Assembly: GCA_963836015.1 (NCBI GenBank)
Contig: CAWIIF010000002.1
Coordinates: 310,001 to 374,000, forward strand
Length of the DNA: 64,000 nucleotides
DNA from: CAWCDJ01 sp963836015
Lineage (GTDB): Bacteria; Acidobacteriota; Terriglobia; Bryobacterales; Bryobacteraceae
Reading direction: 5' to 3'
Below the pieces are notes generated by a model. The model did not search any database. It saw only the letters and a program-made list of their open reading frames with translations, and had not been told where the DNA came from. The stretch's first letter is position 1, and each line of letters starts with the position of its first letter. Shown piece by piece: positions 1 through 8,679 of this stretch. A program made the translations under genes and the position numbers.

Positions 1-1457
1 GCCGCGTCGAAGAGCCTTTCGATCGACCTTGCATACACCGTCATGCCGAACGGCGCCGGGTGCAGGCTGCGGAAGTCCTTGTCCCAGGTGAACTCGCCGG
101 CGTCGATGCGTTCCGTGATCTCACGAGCGAGGTTGATCGAGGGGACGCCGTAGTGCTCCGCCACCTTCTCGTGCGACGCGATCACTACGGGAGTCTGGCC
201 GGCGCGAATCGTCTCCATCTTCTGCGGATCGACGAAGTGCAGCATCACAATGTCGAGATTCGGCTCCAGCAGGCGCGCATGCCGCACCTCTCCCTCCATG
301 CCGCGGATCTGCTCCCGCGGCGGGAAGTAATTGGTGGAGTCATTGACCGCCGCCTCTACGAACAGAAGGTCCACGGGACCACGGCTGAAAACGTCGCGCA
401 CCAGGCGAAACGCCCCGGGTGTTGATCCGGTGGAAGCGATCCCCGCATTGACGAAGTCGAACTGAGCCGCTGGGAAGCGTTTGGCAAGATGCTCGCAAAC
501 CAGGTCGCGCCACCCCTTCATCTCGGTGATCGAGCCGCCCAGGAACACTACGCGCGCCGGGCCGCCCGCGCTGAATCGCCGCAGCGAGTTGCGCAGTCCG
601 CCGCGCAGTTCGAAGTACTCCCGGCCATGCGGCGTCATGCCGGTCCCGGCCAGCCGCTCCAGACCCGTGGTGTGCGAGAGGACGAAGTTGACGATCCGGG
701 CGGGATCGTCGAGCGGGAAATGATGGCCGTTCAGGGCATCGGGCATACCGGTGTTCCGGTACACCTCGATCGGTCCTCCGGCCTCGCGATACCTGGCCGC
801 GAACACGTCGGTGTTCTCGGAGGGGGGAACCAACTGGTCGCGGTCGCTGACCACGTGCAGGATCGGAATCTGCTTTGCGGCCAGCGCGGCTACCTCGTCC
901 ACCGGATTCGTCATCCGCGATTCGGAGCCGTAAGAGCGCAGCGCTTCCTGCCAGTCCGCAGAGCTGCCCAGCCCTTTCCCTTTGCCGCCCGGCCAGCTCT
1001 TCATGTCGCAAACGGGCGATTCGCAGTAGACGCAGTTTACGAGGTCGGGATGTTTCGCGGCCCAGTTATACGCGAACAGCCCGCCGCGGCTGACCCCTTC
1101 GAGGGCCATCTTCGGCGAGAGTCCGAACGTCGCCGTCACGTACTCGTAGAACTGGTCCCACGCCGCTACCGCGTCGGGATTTCCGAAGATGTTCGGCAGA
1201 TCCAGGTAGGCGAGGTGAACGCCCTTCGACAGCAGCGCGATGGCCGGCTCCGGATGGTACTCCGGAAACCGCGCCCGCCAAAGCCATTCCTTGCCCGGCT
1301 TTACGTTGCGCGGAAATACGACGTAGCCCGGGTGGCCGCCGACCGTGAAGTCGCGCTTCTCATAGCCGTTCCAAAGCACCGGAGCTGCGGGCGCCTGCCC
1401 GAGGAGCGCCGGCGCGGCCATCGAAGCCAGGAATCCGCGGCGCGTGAATTTTGCCAT
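1..1457 (-). CDS. Tat-exported alpha/beta-hydrolase fused to SGNH esterase domain (3' end beyond the window)
   Basis: The reading frame opens at the ATG at 1457 and stays open to the left edge (485 codons visible), so the C-terminus is missing. The N-terminus carries a twin-arginine signal (FTRRGFLASMAAPALLG), which suggests folded export. The first half is an alpha/beta-hydrolase: a nucleophile elbow GVSRGG follows a conserved MALE segment, and the late GHHFPLDDP supplies a probable catalytic His. The second half begins with FLGGSITEMKGW, a block-I motif of SGNH/GDSL hydrolases, followed by VNAGIASTGS and VEAAVNDS (blocks II and III). Together these suggest a secreted carbohydrate esterase or deacetylase with two hydrolase modules; the substrate is unknown. 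The start lies 4 nt after the metH stop, with a GAAGGGGAG Shine-Dalgarno inside the metH end, so the two genes are probably cotranscribed. Confidence 0.8.
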   Translation of the reverse strand, partial: MAKFTRRGFLASMAAPALLGQAPAAPVLWNGYEKRDFTVGGHPGYVVFPRNVKPGKEWLWRARFPEYHPEPAIALLSKGVHLAYLDLPNIFGNPDAVAAWDQFYEYVTATFGLSPKMALEGVSRGGLFAYNWAAKHPDLVNCVYCESPVCDMKSWPGGKGKGLGSSADWQEALRSYGSESRMTNPVDEVAALAAKQIPILHVVSDRDQLVPPSENTDVFAARYREAGGPIEVYRNTGMPDALNGHHFPLDDPARIVNFVLSHTTGLERLAGTGMTPHGREYFELRGGLRNSLRRFSAGGPARVVFLGGSITEMKGWRDLVCEHLAKRFPAAQFDFVNAGIASTGSTPGAFRLVRDVFSRGPVDLLFVEAAVNDSTNYFPPREQIRGMEGEVRHARLLEPNLDIVMLHFVDPQKMETIRAGQTPVVIASHEKVAEHYGVPSINLAREITERIDAGEFTWDKDFRSLHPAPFGMTVYARSIERLFDA

Positions 1458-1461
1458 CGGA

Positions 1462-4400
1462 TTACTCCCCTTCGTCCGCCGTGAAGTACGCGCAATCCGG
1501 ATGGTGGAACACCAGCGCGCTGACGCTGGCCTCGGGCTCCATCATCATGCCCTCCGTCAGCCGCACGCCGATCTGATCGGGCTCGAGCAGCTTCCAGATG
1601 CCCTGCTGGTCGTCGAGATTCGGGCATGCCGGATACCCGAAGCTGTACCGCTTGCCGCGGTATTTCGACGTGAAGCGGTCGTGCATCGTCAGGGTCGGAG
1701 GATCGGGAAAGCCCCAGTCTTCGCGGATACGGCGGTGCAGCCACTCGGCCGTCCCTTCGGCCGTCTCGATGGCCAGCGCCTGGATGGCATGCGCCTTGAA
1801 GAATTCGCCCGCCTGCTTCCACTCCTCGGAGCGCTCGCGCACGCACGAGCCCGCGGTCACGACGAACATTGCGAGGTGATCGCGGCGCTGCTCGTCGGCC
1901 TCCAGGATGTAATCGCTCAGGCACAAGCCGTTGGCGCGGCGCTGGCGGCCGAATTGAAAGGTATGGATGGGCGACTCGCCGCCGCGGTCGAAGAGGTGAA
2001 TCGCGTTGCCGTCGCGCTCGGCCTCGAAGAACTGCCACACTACCTTCACCTTCATGAAGCGGGCGGCTTCGTGCTTCACTTCTTCCAGGTTATGGTATAG
2101 CTCCAGCGCCTTTTCTTCGCGTTCGGCCAGGGCCTTCTCAAAATTGCCCTTGTAGCCCAGGTGCCGGCCATAGAGCATGAACGGATTAATGTAGCTCCAC
2201 AATTCCGCCAGGTGCGGCACGTCGCGGACCTTGCGCTCGAGATACGGGGCGGCCGGAATCGGGATATCGGTTCGGACCTTGCCGCTGCGCTCCGTGGTGA
2301 GCGGCCCTGCGGGCGCCTCTACCGGAACTTCGGGAGCCGCCTCGGCGATGGACCGGTGACTGGTCAGGACGGCCGCGCGCTCTGCCGGGTCCATGATGCG
2401 ATTCATCAAGCTCAAGCCGGTCATGGCGTCCTTGGCGTAACAGACGGCCTCGCCGTACGCCGGCGCGATCTTCGTCCGCGTGAACTTCTCGGAAAGCGCC
2501 GCGCCTCCCACCAGCAGCGGCACGCCGATCCCGGAGCTCTTCAGGTCGGTCGCCGTAATCACCATCTGCTGGGTGCTCTTCACCAGCAGGCCGGAGAGGC
2601 CGATGGCGTCGGGCCGGTGCTCCTGGCAGGCGCGGATCAGGATATCGGGCGGAACTTTGATCCCGAGATTCACCACCTCGTACCCGTTATTCGCGAGGAT
2701 GATCTCCACCAGGTTCTTGCCGATATCGTGGACGTCGCCCTTCACCGTCGCCAGGATCACCTTGCCGCGGGCCGCCGTTTCGGACTTCTCCATGAACTGT
2801 TCCAGGTGGTTCACCGCCGCCTTCATGGCTTCGGCCGACTGCAGCACTTCCGCCACGATCAGCTCATTGTTGTTGAACAGGCGGCCGACCTCGTTCATCC
2901 CAGCCATCAGCGGGCCGTTGATGATCTCGAGCGGAGCGGCGCCCTCCGCGCGCTTGCGCTCGAGATCGGGGATCAGCCCGTCTTTGGTGCCTTCGATGAT
3001 GTAGTTGGCCAGCCGCTGATCGAGCGGCAGGTCTTCGGCTCGCTGCTTCTGACGCGTTCCGGCCTTGCGGAAGTGGTCGGTGACGGCCGCGATGTGCCAC
3101 TGGTTGATTGCGGCCTTCTGTTCGGCGGTCTGCTCGCGCCAGTCCTCGGGCGCGGTGCGCAGCGATTCGTCCTCGGCATCCACGGGCGGCGAGTTGAACA
3201 GAAGGTTTTCCGCGAGACGCCGCTCCTCCTCCGGAATGGAAGCGAAGCGCTCCAGCTTCTCGGCATTCACGATCGCCAGGTCGAGCCCGGCCTTGGTGCA
3301 GTAATAAAGGAAGACCGAGTTCACCACCTCGCGCGCCGCGGCCGGCAGCCCGAATGAGATGTTGGAGATCCCCAGCACCGTCTTGACCAGCGGCAGCCGC
3401 TCCTTCACCAAGCGGATGCCTTCGATGGTCTCCACCGCCGCCCCGATATAGTTGACGTCGCCGGTGGCGCAGGGGAAGACCAGCGGATCGATGATGATGT
3501 CCTCGGGCGGGATCCCGTACTTTTCCGTCAGCAGCCGGAACGAGCGCTCCGCCACCGCCACTTTTCGCTCGCGCGTGAAGGCCTGCGCCTGGAGCTTGTC
3601 TTCGTCGATCGAGCCGACCACCAGCGCCGCGCCGTAACGGCGCGCGATGGGGCACATCAGCTCGAACTTCTCTTCGCCGTCCTCCAGGTTGATGGAGTTG
3701 ATGATGCTCTTGCCCTGGCACCAGGTCAGCGCCAGCTCCACCGCTCGCGGGTCGGTGGTGTCGATCATTACCGGGGCCTTGATCTTGCGGATGAGCCGGT
3801 CGTAAAAAGGGTCGATATCCTGCAATTCCTCGCGGTCGGTGCTCTGCAGGCAGACGTCGATGATGTGCGCGCCGTTCTTCACCTGCCGCCGCGCGATCTC
3901 GGTGGCTTCTTCCCACTTCTCTTCCGCCACGAGGTTCTTGAAGAGGCGCGAGCCGATGACGTTGGTTCGCTCGCCCACGATCAGCGGACGGCTGCTTTCA
4001 TCGGCTTCCACCAGCTCGATGCCCGAGTAATAAGCCCGGTGAGCGCTGGGGTGCAGCGGCCGGGGCTGCTTGCCCTCCACCATCTGGGCGATCGCCCGGA
4101 TGTGCGCATCCGTCGTGCCGCAGCAGCCGCCGACGACGTTCAGCCACCCGTTATCGACGAATCGCTCGAGCTGTGAAGCAAGCGTGGTGGGAGTCTCCAG
4201 GTACTTCCCTTCCTCGTTGGGAAGCCCCGCGTTCGGATAGCAGGAAACCCGCACCGGCGACATCTCACTCACGGTCCGGATGTGATCCGTCATCAGTTCC
4301 GGCCCGGTGGCGCAGTTCAGCCCAATAGAAATCAGGTCGGCATGGGTGATCGAGGCGACAAACGCATCGGCGGTTTGTCCGGCAAGCATGGTGCCGCTCA

Positions 4401-5007
4401 GTTCGATCGTTCCCGAGACCATGGTAGGGATCGACCGGCCGATCTCCCGGCGCAGGCGGTCAATGGCCAGCAGCGCGGCCTTCACGCTGCGGGTGTCGTT
4501 ACAGGTCTCCACCAGCAGCACGTCCGCTCCGCCTTCGATCAGGCCGGCGGCCTGTTCGTAGTACGCCTCGATCAATTGCGGAAACGTGATCCCGCCGACT
4601 ACCGTAATGGCCTTGGTGGTGGGCCCCATCGAGCCGGCGACAAAGCGCGGCCGCGCGGGCGTCGAAAACTCCGCAGCCGCCTGCCGGGCCAGCCGCGCCG
4701 CCGCCACGTTCAATTCGTACGCACGGTCCTGCTGCCCGTATTCGCCCATGGAAACCCGGCTGCCGTTGAACGTGTTGGTCTCGACCATGTCGGACCCGGC
4801 TTCCAGATACGCCCGGTGGATTCCCAGCACGACGTCCGGCCGGTGAACCAGCAGCATCTCATTGCAGCCTTCCAGGGCCGGCCCGCCGAAATCCGCCGCC
4901 GTGAGGTGTTGCTGCTGCAGCATCGTCCCCATGGCCCCGTCGAGCACAAGGACACGTCGGTTCAGGATGTCGGCGAGCGCCTGTTGACGCTCTTGGGGCG
5001 TAGTCAT
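1462..5007 (-). CDS. metH: Cobalamin-dependent methionine synthase
   Basis: MetH transfers a methyl group from 5-methyltetrahydrofolate to homocysteine through enzyme-bound methylcobalamin; it is cytoplasmic. At 1181 residues it has the full four-module length. The homocysteine domain begins with LDGAMGTMLQ (about 22-31) and supplies zinc-ligand cysteines in GLNCATGPE and VVGGCCGT (about 294-295). The pterin-binding module follows (GERTNVIGSRLF, then IDTTDPRAVELALTW). The cobalamin cap and Rossmann domain carry the axial-ligand motif GDVHDIGKNLV at about residues 757-767. The C-terminal AdoMet reactivation domain is present (FGYPACPNLDDQ, FHHPDCAYF at the end). Only 85 bp separate it from the divergent gene at 5093, too little for a cobalamin riboswitch, and none is visible. 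Confidence 0.97.
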   Translation of the reverse strand: MTTPQERQQALADILNRRVLVLDGAMGTMLQQQHLTAADFGGPALEGCNEMLLVHRPDVVLGIHRAYLEAGSDMVETNTFNGSRVSMGEYGQQDRAYELNVAAARLARQAAAEFSTPARPRFVAGSMGPTTKAITVVGGITFPQLIEAYYEQAAGLIEGGADVLLVETCNDTRSVKAALLAIDRLRREIGRSIPTMVSGTIELSGTMLAGQTADAFVASITHADLISIGLNCATGPELMTDHIRTVSEMSPVRVSCYPNAGLPNEEGKYLETPTTLASQLERFVDNGWLNVVGGCCGTTDAHIRAIAQMVEGKQPRPLHPSAHRAYYSGIELVEADESSRPLIVGERTNVIGSRLFKNLVAEEKWEEATEIARRQVKNGAHIIDVCLQSTDREELQDIDPFYDRLIRKIKAPVMIDTTDPRAVELALTWCQGKSIINSINLEDGEEKFELMCPIARRYGAALVVGSIDEDKLQAQAFTRERKVAVAERSFRLLTEKYGIPPEDIIIDPLVFPCATGDVNYIGAAVETIEGIRLVKERLPLVKTVLGISNISFGLPAAAREVVNSVFLYYCTKAGLDLAIVNAEKLERFASIPEEERRLAENLLFNSPPVDAEDESLRTAPEDWREQTAEQKAAINQWHIAAVTDHFRKAGTRQKQRAEDLPLDQRLANYIIEGTKDGLIPDLERKRAEGAAPLEIINGPLMAGMNEVGRLFNNNELIVAEVLQSAEAMKAAVNHLEQFMEKSETAARGKVILATVKGDVHDIGKNLVEIILANNGYEVVNLGIKVPPDILIRACQEHRPDAIGLSGLLVKSTQQMVITATDLKSSGIGVPLLVGGAALSEKFTRTKIAPAYGEAVCYAKDAMTGLSLMNRIMDPAERAAVLTSHRSIAEAAPEVPVEAPAGPLTTERSGKVRTDIPIPAAPYLERKVRDVPHLAELWSYINPFMLYGRHLGYKGNFEKALAEREEKALELYHNLEEVKHEAARFMKVKVVWQFFEAERDGNAIHLFDRGGESPIHTFQFGRQRRANGLCLSDYILEADEQRRDHLAMFVVTAGSCVRERSEEWKQAGEFFKAHAIQALAIETAEGTAEWLHRRIREDWGFPDPPTLTMHDRFTSKYRGKRYSFGYPACPNLDDQQGIWKLLEPDQIGVRLTEGMMMEPEASVSALVFHHPDCAYFTADEGE

Positions 5008-5092
5008 AATAGGTTGGCTCTTTTCATCTTAAAGGAAAATTAATGGCCGCCGCGAAACCAGTCCGCCCGCTCCCACATCGACCAGAGCAGTT

Positions 5093-5926
5093 ATGCTGAA
5101 GGTAATGGAACACGCAAACGTTCTCCGTATCGGGGTGGCCGTGTTAGGTCTTTGCGCGGCGCTGCCCGCCCTGGCCGACTCGCAATTCCGCGTCCGCCAG
5201 ATGACCCGCGATGACGTACCGCTCGGCAAGGGCCAGTGCGACATCCGCCTGCAGGTTGACAACGAAGTCGAGATCGCCGTCCACCGCGACACCGTATCCA
5301 TCCGCACGATCTCCGGGCGCGGAGCTTACGACGACGGCTCGGAGTGCAACGCTCCGCTACCCGACCGCGATCTGCGGAACTTTAGCTTTCAAGTGGTGGA
5401 GAGCCGAAACGACATCCGCCTGATTGCCGAACCCTCGCGCCGCAATGACTACTCAGCTATCGTGCGCATCCGCGACACCTCCGGAGGCCAGGGGCGCTAC
5501 CATTTCCGGCTGACCTGGGCCATGACGGGTGGCGATTCCCGCCCCCGGCGCGACTTCGACGAGCGTCCGGGCGGCGCGCCGCCGGTTCCGGGGTTCTCCT
5601 GGAATAACACCATAGATTTCCGCGGCAACGGGCGCGGGGTGGCTACGCTCAACAACTTCGACCGGCGCCTGTCCAACTGTACTGTGTCCATCGATCGCGG
5701 AGGACGGATCGTCGTCAGCTTCCGCACCGACCGCGGGCCCATGAATTTCAACGGCAGGGTGACCGGCCGCGATGGCGGGCGGCTGCGCGCCGACGTGGTA
5801 TCCGAGGACGGCCGCCTGCGAGGTCCGATGTTCATCTCAACCGGGAACCGCGACGATGTCAACAGCATCTCGCTCGAAGCCACCGACGGCCGCGACCGCA
5901 TGCGACTGAACTGGGACCGCCGGTAG
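5093..5926 (+). CDS. Secreted protein of unknown function
   Basis: The 277-residue product starts with a Sec-type signal peptide (hydrophobic stretch VLRIGVAVLGLCAALPALA, cleavage likely after ALA). The mature part is rich in Arg, Asp and Asn and reads as beta-rich. Segments such as VEIAVHRDTVSIRTISGRGA, YHFRLTWAM and GRIVVSFRTDRGPMNFNGRV suggest repeated strands of one or two beta-sandwich or lipocalin-like domains. I recognise no catalytic motif. An internal ATG at 5105 (MEHANVLRIG) is an equally plausible start that leaves a cleaner signal peptide. The gene is divergent from metH and lies 73 bp upstream of the M24 peptidase. Confidence 0.75.
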   Translation: MLKVMEHANVLRIGVAVLGLCAALPALADSQFRVRQMTRDDVPLGKGQCDIRLQVDNEVEIAVHRDTVSIRTISGRGAYDDGSECNAPLPDRDLRNFSFQVVESRNDIRLIAEPSRRNDYSAIVRIRDTSGGQGRYHFRLTWAMTGGDSRPRRDFDERPGGAPPVPGFSWNNTIDFRGNGRGVATLNNFDRRLSNCTVSIDRGGRIVVSFRTDRGPMNFNGRVTGRDGGRLRADVVSEDGRLRGPMFISTGNRDDVNSISLEATDGRDRMRLNWDRR

Positions 5927-5999
5927 GCCGTTGGTTCCAGCGGGTTCCGGCGAAACTGCGCGCATTCGGCCCGAAACACGGGTAGACTGTAGTTTCGCC

Positions 6000-7169
6000 A
6001 TGGAACTCGAGAAGATTCAGCAGGAGCTGCGCAACCAGAAACTGGACGGGTGGCTGTTCTTCGATCACCACCTGCGGGACCCCCTGGCATACCGGGTCCT
6101 CGGATTCGAGCCGCCGCGCACCCCCACGCGGCGCTGGTACTACCTGATCCCGGCTGCTGGAGAGCCCCGCGGCCTGGAGCACCGCGTCGAGCCGGGCATG
6201 ATCTCCGCCCTGCCCGGAGAGAAGACTCCCTACTCCAGTTGGCCGGAGCAGGTCGAGGGGCTGCGCAAGATCACCGCGGGCCTGCGGCGTGTGGCCATGC
6301 AGTATTCACCAAACTGCGCGATCCCGTATGTCGCGATGGTGGATGCGGGCACGGTGGAGCTGGTGCGCAGCGTCGGGGTGGAGGTAGTGACCTCTGCCGA
6401 GTTGATCCAGTTCTTCGAAGCCCGCTGGAATGCCGGCCAGCTCGAGACGCATCTCGAGGCCGGGCGGCGCGTCGATCGCGTGCGCGAGGCGGCCTTCCGC
6501 ATGGTGCTGGAGCGGCTTCGCAGCCACGCCAAAGTCACCGAGCTCGACATGAAGGATTTCGTCCGCGCGGAGTTCACGCGGGCGGGCATGGTGACCGATC
6601 ACGGGCCCATCGCCGCCGTCAACGGCAACGCCTCGAATCCACACTACGAGCCCACCGCCGAATCGCACTCCGAGATCCACGCCGGCGACCTGCTGCTGCT
6701 CGATCTCTGGGCCAAACTCGACCAGCCGGGCGCCGTCTACTACGACATCACCTGGACCCACTTCCTGGGCGACAATCCACCCGACGCCATGAGCCGCGTT
6801 TTCGAGACCGTGACGGGCGCGCGCGACGCCGCCATCCACCGCGTCACCGAAGCGGTGGCGGCGAAGCACGAGCTTTATGGTTACCAGGTGGACGACGCCG
6901 CGCGCGGCTTCATCGAGAGCCGCGGTTACGGCGCATTCTTCACCCACCGTACGGGGCACTCCATCGGCCAGGAGGTGCACGGCAACGGCGCCAACATGGA
7001 TAACTTCGAGAACCACGACGACCGGCGCGTGTCCCCCTGGACGTGCTTCTCGGTCGAGCCCGGCGTGTATCTTCCCGAGTTCGGCGTGCGCTCGGAGATC
7101 AACATGTTCGTCGGGGATGTCGATGCCCGCGTCACCGGCGCAATTCAGCGCCAACTGACACTCGGCTGA
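6000..7169 (+). CDS. M24-family metallopeptidase (Xaa-Pro aminopeptidase type)
   Basis: This 389-residue protein has the pita-bread fold of creatinase/aminopeptidase P enzymes, which use a dinuclear metal centre to cleave N-terminal peptide bonds, often before proline. The metal ligands are visible in order: Asp in LLLLDLWAKL, Asp in YYDITWTHFLGD, His in FTHRTGHSIGQEVHG, Glu in SVEPGVYLPEFGVR and Glu in RSEINMFV. The N-terminal 150 residues form the usual creatinase-type N domain. I chose the ATG at 6000 (MELEKIQQEL) because the upstream TTG at 5931 adds 23 residues without homology-like character. There is no signal peptide, so it is probably cytoplasmic. Its stop shares one base with the start of the next gene (TGATG), so translation is probably coupled. 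Confidence 0.9.
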   Translation: MELEKIQQELRNQKLDGWLFFDHHLRDPLAYRVLGFEPPRTPTRRWYYLIPAAGEPRGLEHRVEPGMISALPGEKTPYSSWPEQVEGLRKITAGLRRVAMQYSPNCAIPYVAMVDAGTVELVRSVGVEVVTSAELIQFFEARWNAGQLETHLEAGRRVDRVREAAFRMVLERLRSHAKVTELDMKDFVRAEFTRAGMVTDHGPIAAVNGNASNPHYEPTAESHSEIHAGDLLLLDLWAKLDQPGAVYYDITWTHFLGDNPPDAMSRVFETVTGARDAAIHRVTEAVAAKHELYGYQVDDAARGFIESRGYGAFFTHRTGHSIGQEVHGNGANMDNFENHDDRRVSPWTCFSVEPGVYLPEFGVRSEINMFVGDVDARVTGAIQRQLTLG

Positions 7170-8662
7170 TGCCCCCGCAGGCGCTGGCCGCGCTGGCAAC
7201 GCTGGTCTCGTTTGCGCCCCACGGTAACCGGATCGATTTGAAACTCGACCGGGGCTCCGCGGAGATGGTCTGGGCGACTCCCAGCACCTTTCGCTTCCGG
7301 CGCTCCCTCGATGGCGCCCTGCCGCAGGCGAAGACTGCCCAGCACGCGGCGGTCGAGCTCGAGATCGACGACCAGCCCGGCCTCGTGCTGGTGCGCTCGA
7401 AATTCCTTGAAGTGGCGATTCGGAAAAACGGCGTGACCCTGCAGGTGCGGCGACGGGACGGCTCACCGTTGATGGCGGATGCCACCGAGCCGCGAACCGA
7501 TGCCGTCGGGGTCTCCTGGGAGCGGCAGTCCCCGGCCGGCGCGAATTTTTACGGCCTGGGTCCACGCGTCGATGCCGCGCTCGATCTGGGCGGCCGCGCC
7601 CAGCGCACATCCGAGCCCTTCCTGCTGTGCACCGCCGGCTATGCCGAAGACCACATGGCGCCCGGCTCCTACCAATTCGATTTCACGAACCCGGCGCGCT
7701 ACCGCATCGAAGCCCCCGCCGTCGACTACTACTTCTATTACGGCCCGACTCTGAAACAGATTTTCGAGGAGCGCCACGAAGTGCGCGGCGAGGCCGATCC
7801 GTGGACCGCCTCCACGGAGCGCTTCGGTTCCTGGGAAGGCCTGCGCGCCACGCTGCTGCGCCTGGTTCATGGCGCCATGACCGGCATGCTCGAGCCAACT
7901 GCCGGCCTGCGGCCGTACGCCGGTGCTCCTCCGGAGCTGCTGCGGAGGGCGCGGCAGCTAATGTCCCTGGTTCCCGCCGTCACTCCGGGAGACGCGGGCC
8001 TGAGCAGCTTTCGTCTGCAGTTGAGGAGTTTCTACGACGCTTATCGCGAGGAGGTGCTCGATAAGGGGTACCCGGTGTGGCATCCCCTGCCCTTCCAGTT
8101 TCCCGACGATCCCGAGTGCGCGCGGCATGCCGATGAGTTCATGCTGGGCGACGAGATGCTGATCGCCCCGGTCTATGAGCCGGGCGGCCGGCGTTCCGTC
8201 TACCTGCCGCAGGGCGTCTGGAGCAATCTGGAAAGCGACGAAGTGTTCCCTGGACGGCGCACCATCACCGTGGCGGCTCAGGGGCTCCCGGTTTTCGCCC
8301 GCAATGGCGTGATCATTCCGCTCGATGGCGGCGCCGGAATGGCCCTCCACTACTATCCGAAACTGGCTGCCGAGTTCTTCATCCTGGAGCGCCGCGAAAA
8401 TGCCTGGACCCAGGTGCATGCAGCCCCCTCGGGCGACGAAATGCGGCTCGAAATCGAATCGATGGAGACCCGCGATTACCAGTGGGTGGTGCACCACGTA
8501 GCAAAACCCGCCTCGGTCGGCTTTGGCACGGAGAAGTTCCGCGAAGTAGACCCCGGCGAGGTGGCCGGCCGCACGTGGTCTTACGACGCCCGCGCCAGGC
8601 GGCTGCAGGTGCGCGTGCACGTCGCGGCCGGTGAGGATTCGATCGTTAATCTGATATATTGA
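7169..8662 (+). CDS. GH31-like protein lacking the catalytic core (probable pseudoenzyme)
   Basis: The N-terminal 190 residues match the galactose-mutarotase-like beta-sandwich of family 31 glycosidases (NFYGLGPRVD at about 127, VDYYFYYGPTLKQIFEE at about 185-201). The C-terminal part matches the family's last barrel segment and distal sandwich (RSFYDAYREEV, GYPVWHPLPFQFPDDPE at about 300-315, LGDEMLIAPVYEPG, QGVWSNLE). Between about residues 208 and 216 the chain jumps directly from the end of the first domain to the conserved SWEGLRATLL helix. Roughly 250 residues holding most of the TIM barrel are absent, including the nucleophile segment (W-x-D-M-N-E type); the acid/base Asp normally just before the SWEHLR-type helix is not seen. 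At 497 residues it is far shorter than typical GH31 enzymes (about 650-900). The frame is intact, which suggests a maintained non-catalytic or binding protein. It is coupled to the M24 peptidase gene. Confidence 0.75.
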   Translation: MPPQALAALATLVSFAPHGNRIDLKLDRGSAEMVWATPSTFRFRRSLDGALPQAKTAQHAAVELEIDDQPGLVLVRSKFLEVAIRKNGVTLQVRRRDGSPLMADATEPRTDAVGVSWERQSPAGANFYGLGPRVDAALDLGGRAQRTSEPFLLCTAGYAEDHMAPGSYQFDFTNPARYRIEAPAVDYYFYYGPTLKQIFEERHEVRGEADPWTASTERFGSWEGLRATLLRLVHGAMTGMLEPTAGLRPYAGAPPELLRRARQLMSLVPAVTPGDAGLSSFRLQLRSFYDAYREEVLDKGYPVWHPLPFQFPDDPECARHADEFMLGDEMLIAPVYEPGGRRSVYLPQGVWSNLESDEVFPGRRTITVAAQGLPVFARNGVIIPLDGGAGMALHYYPKLAAEFFILERRENAWTQVHAAPSGDEMRLEIESMETRDYQWVVHHVAKPASVGFGTEKFREVDPGEVAGRTWSYDARARRLQVRVHVAAGEDSIVNLIY

Positions 8663-8679
8663 CTGCCCAGGAGTGAAGA

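Noticed and set aside
340..1011. Minus-strand frame of 223 codons
   Set aside because: It overlaps the hydrolase/SGNH gene in another frame and has the Arg/Gly-rich composition of a GC-rich shadow frame.
5008..5092. Cobalamin or SAM riboswitch upstream of metH
   Set aside because: The gap is only 85 bp and shows no B12-box or SAM-I-like helices.
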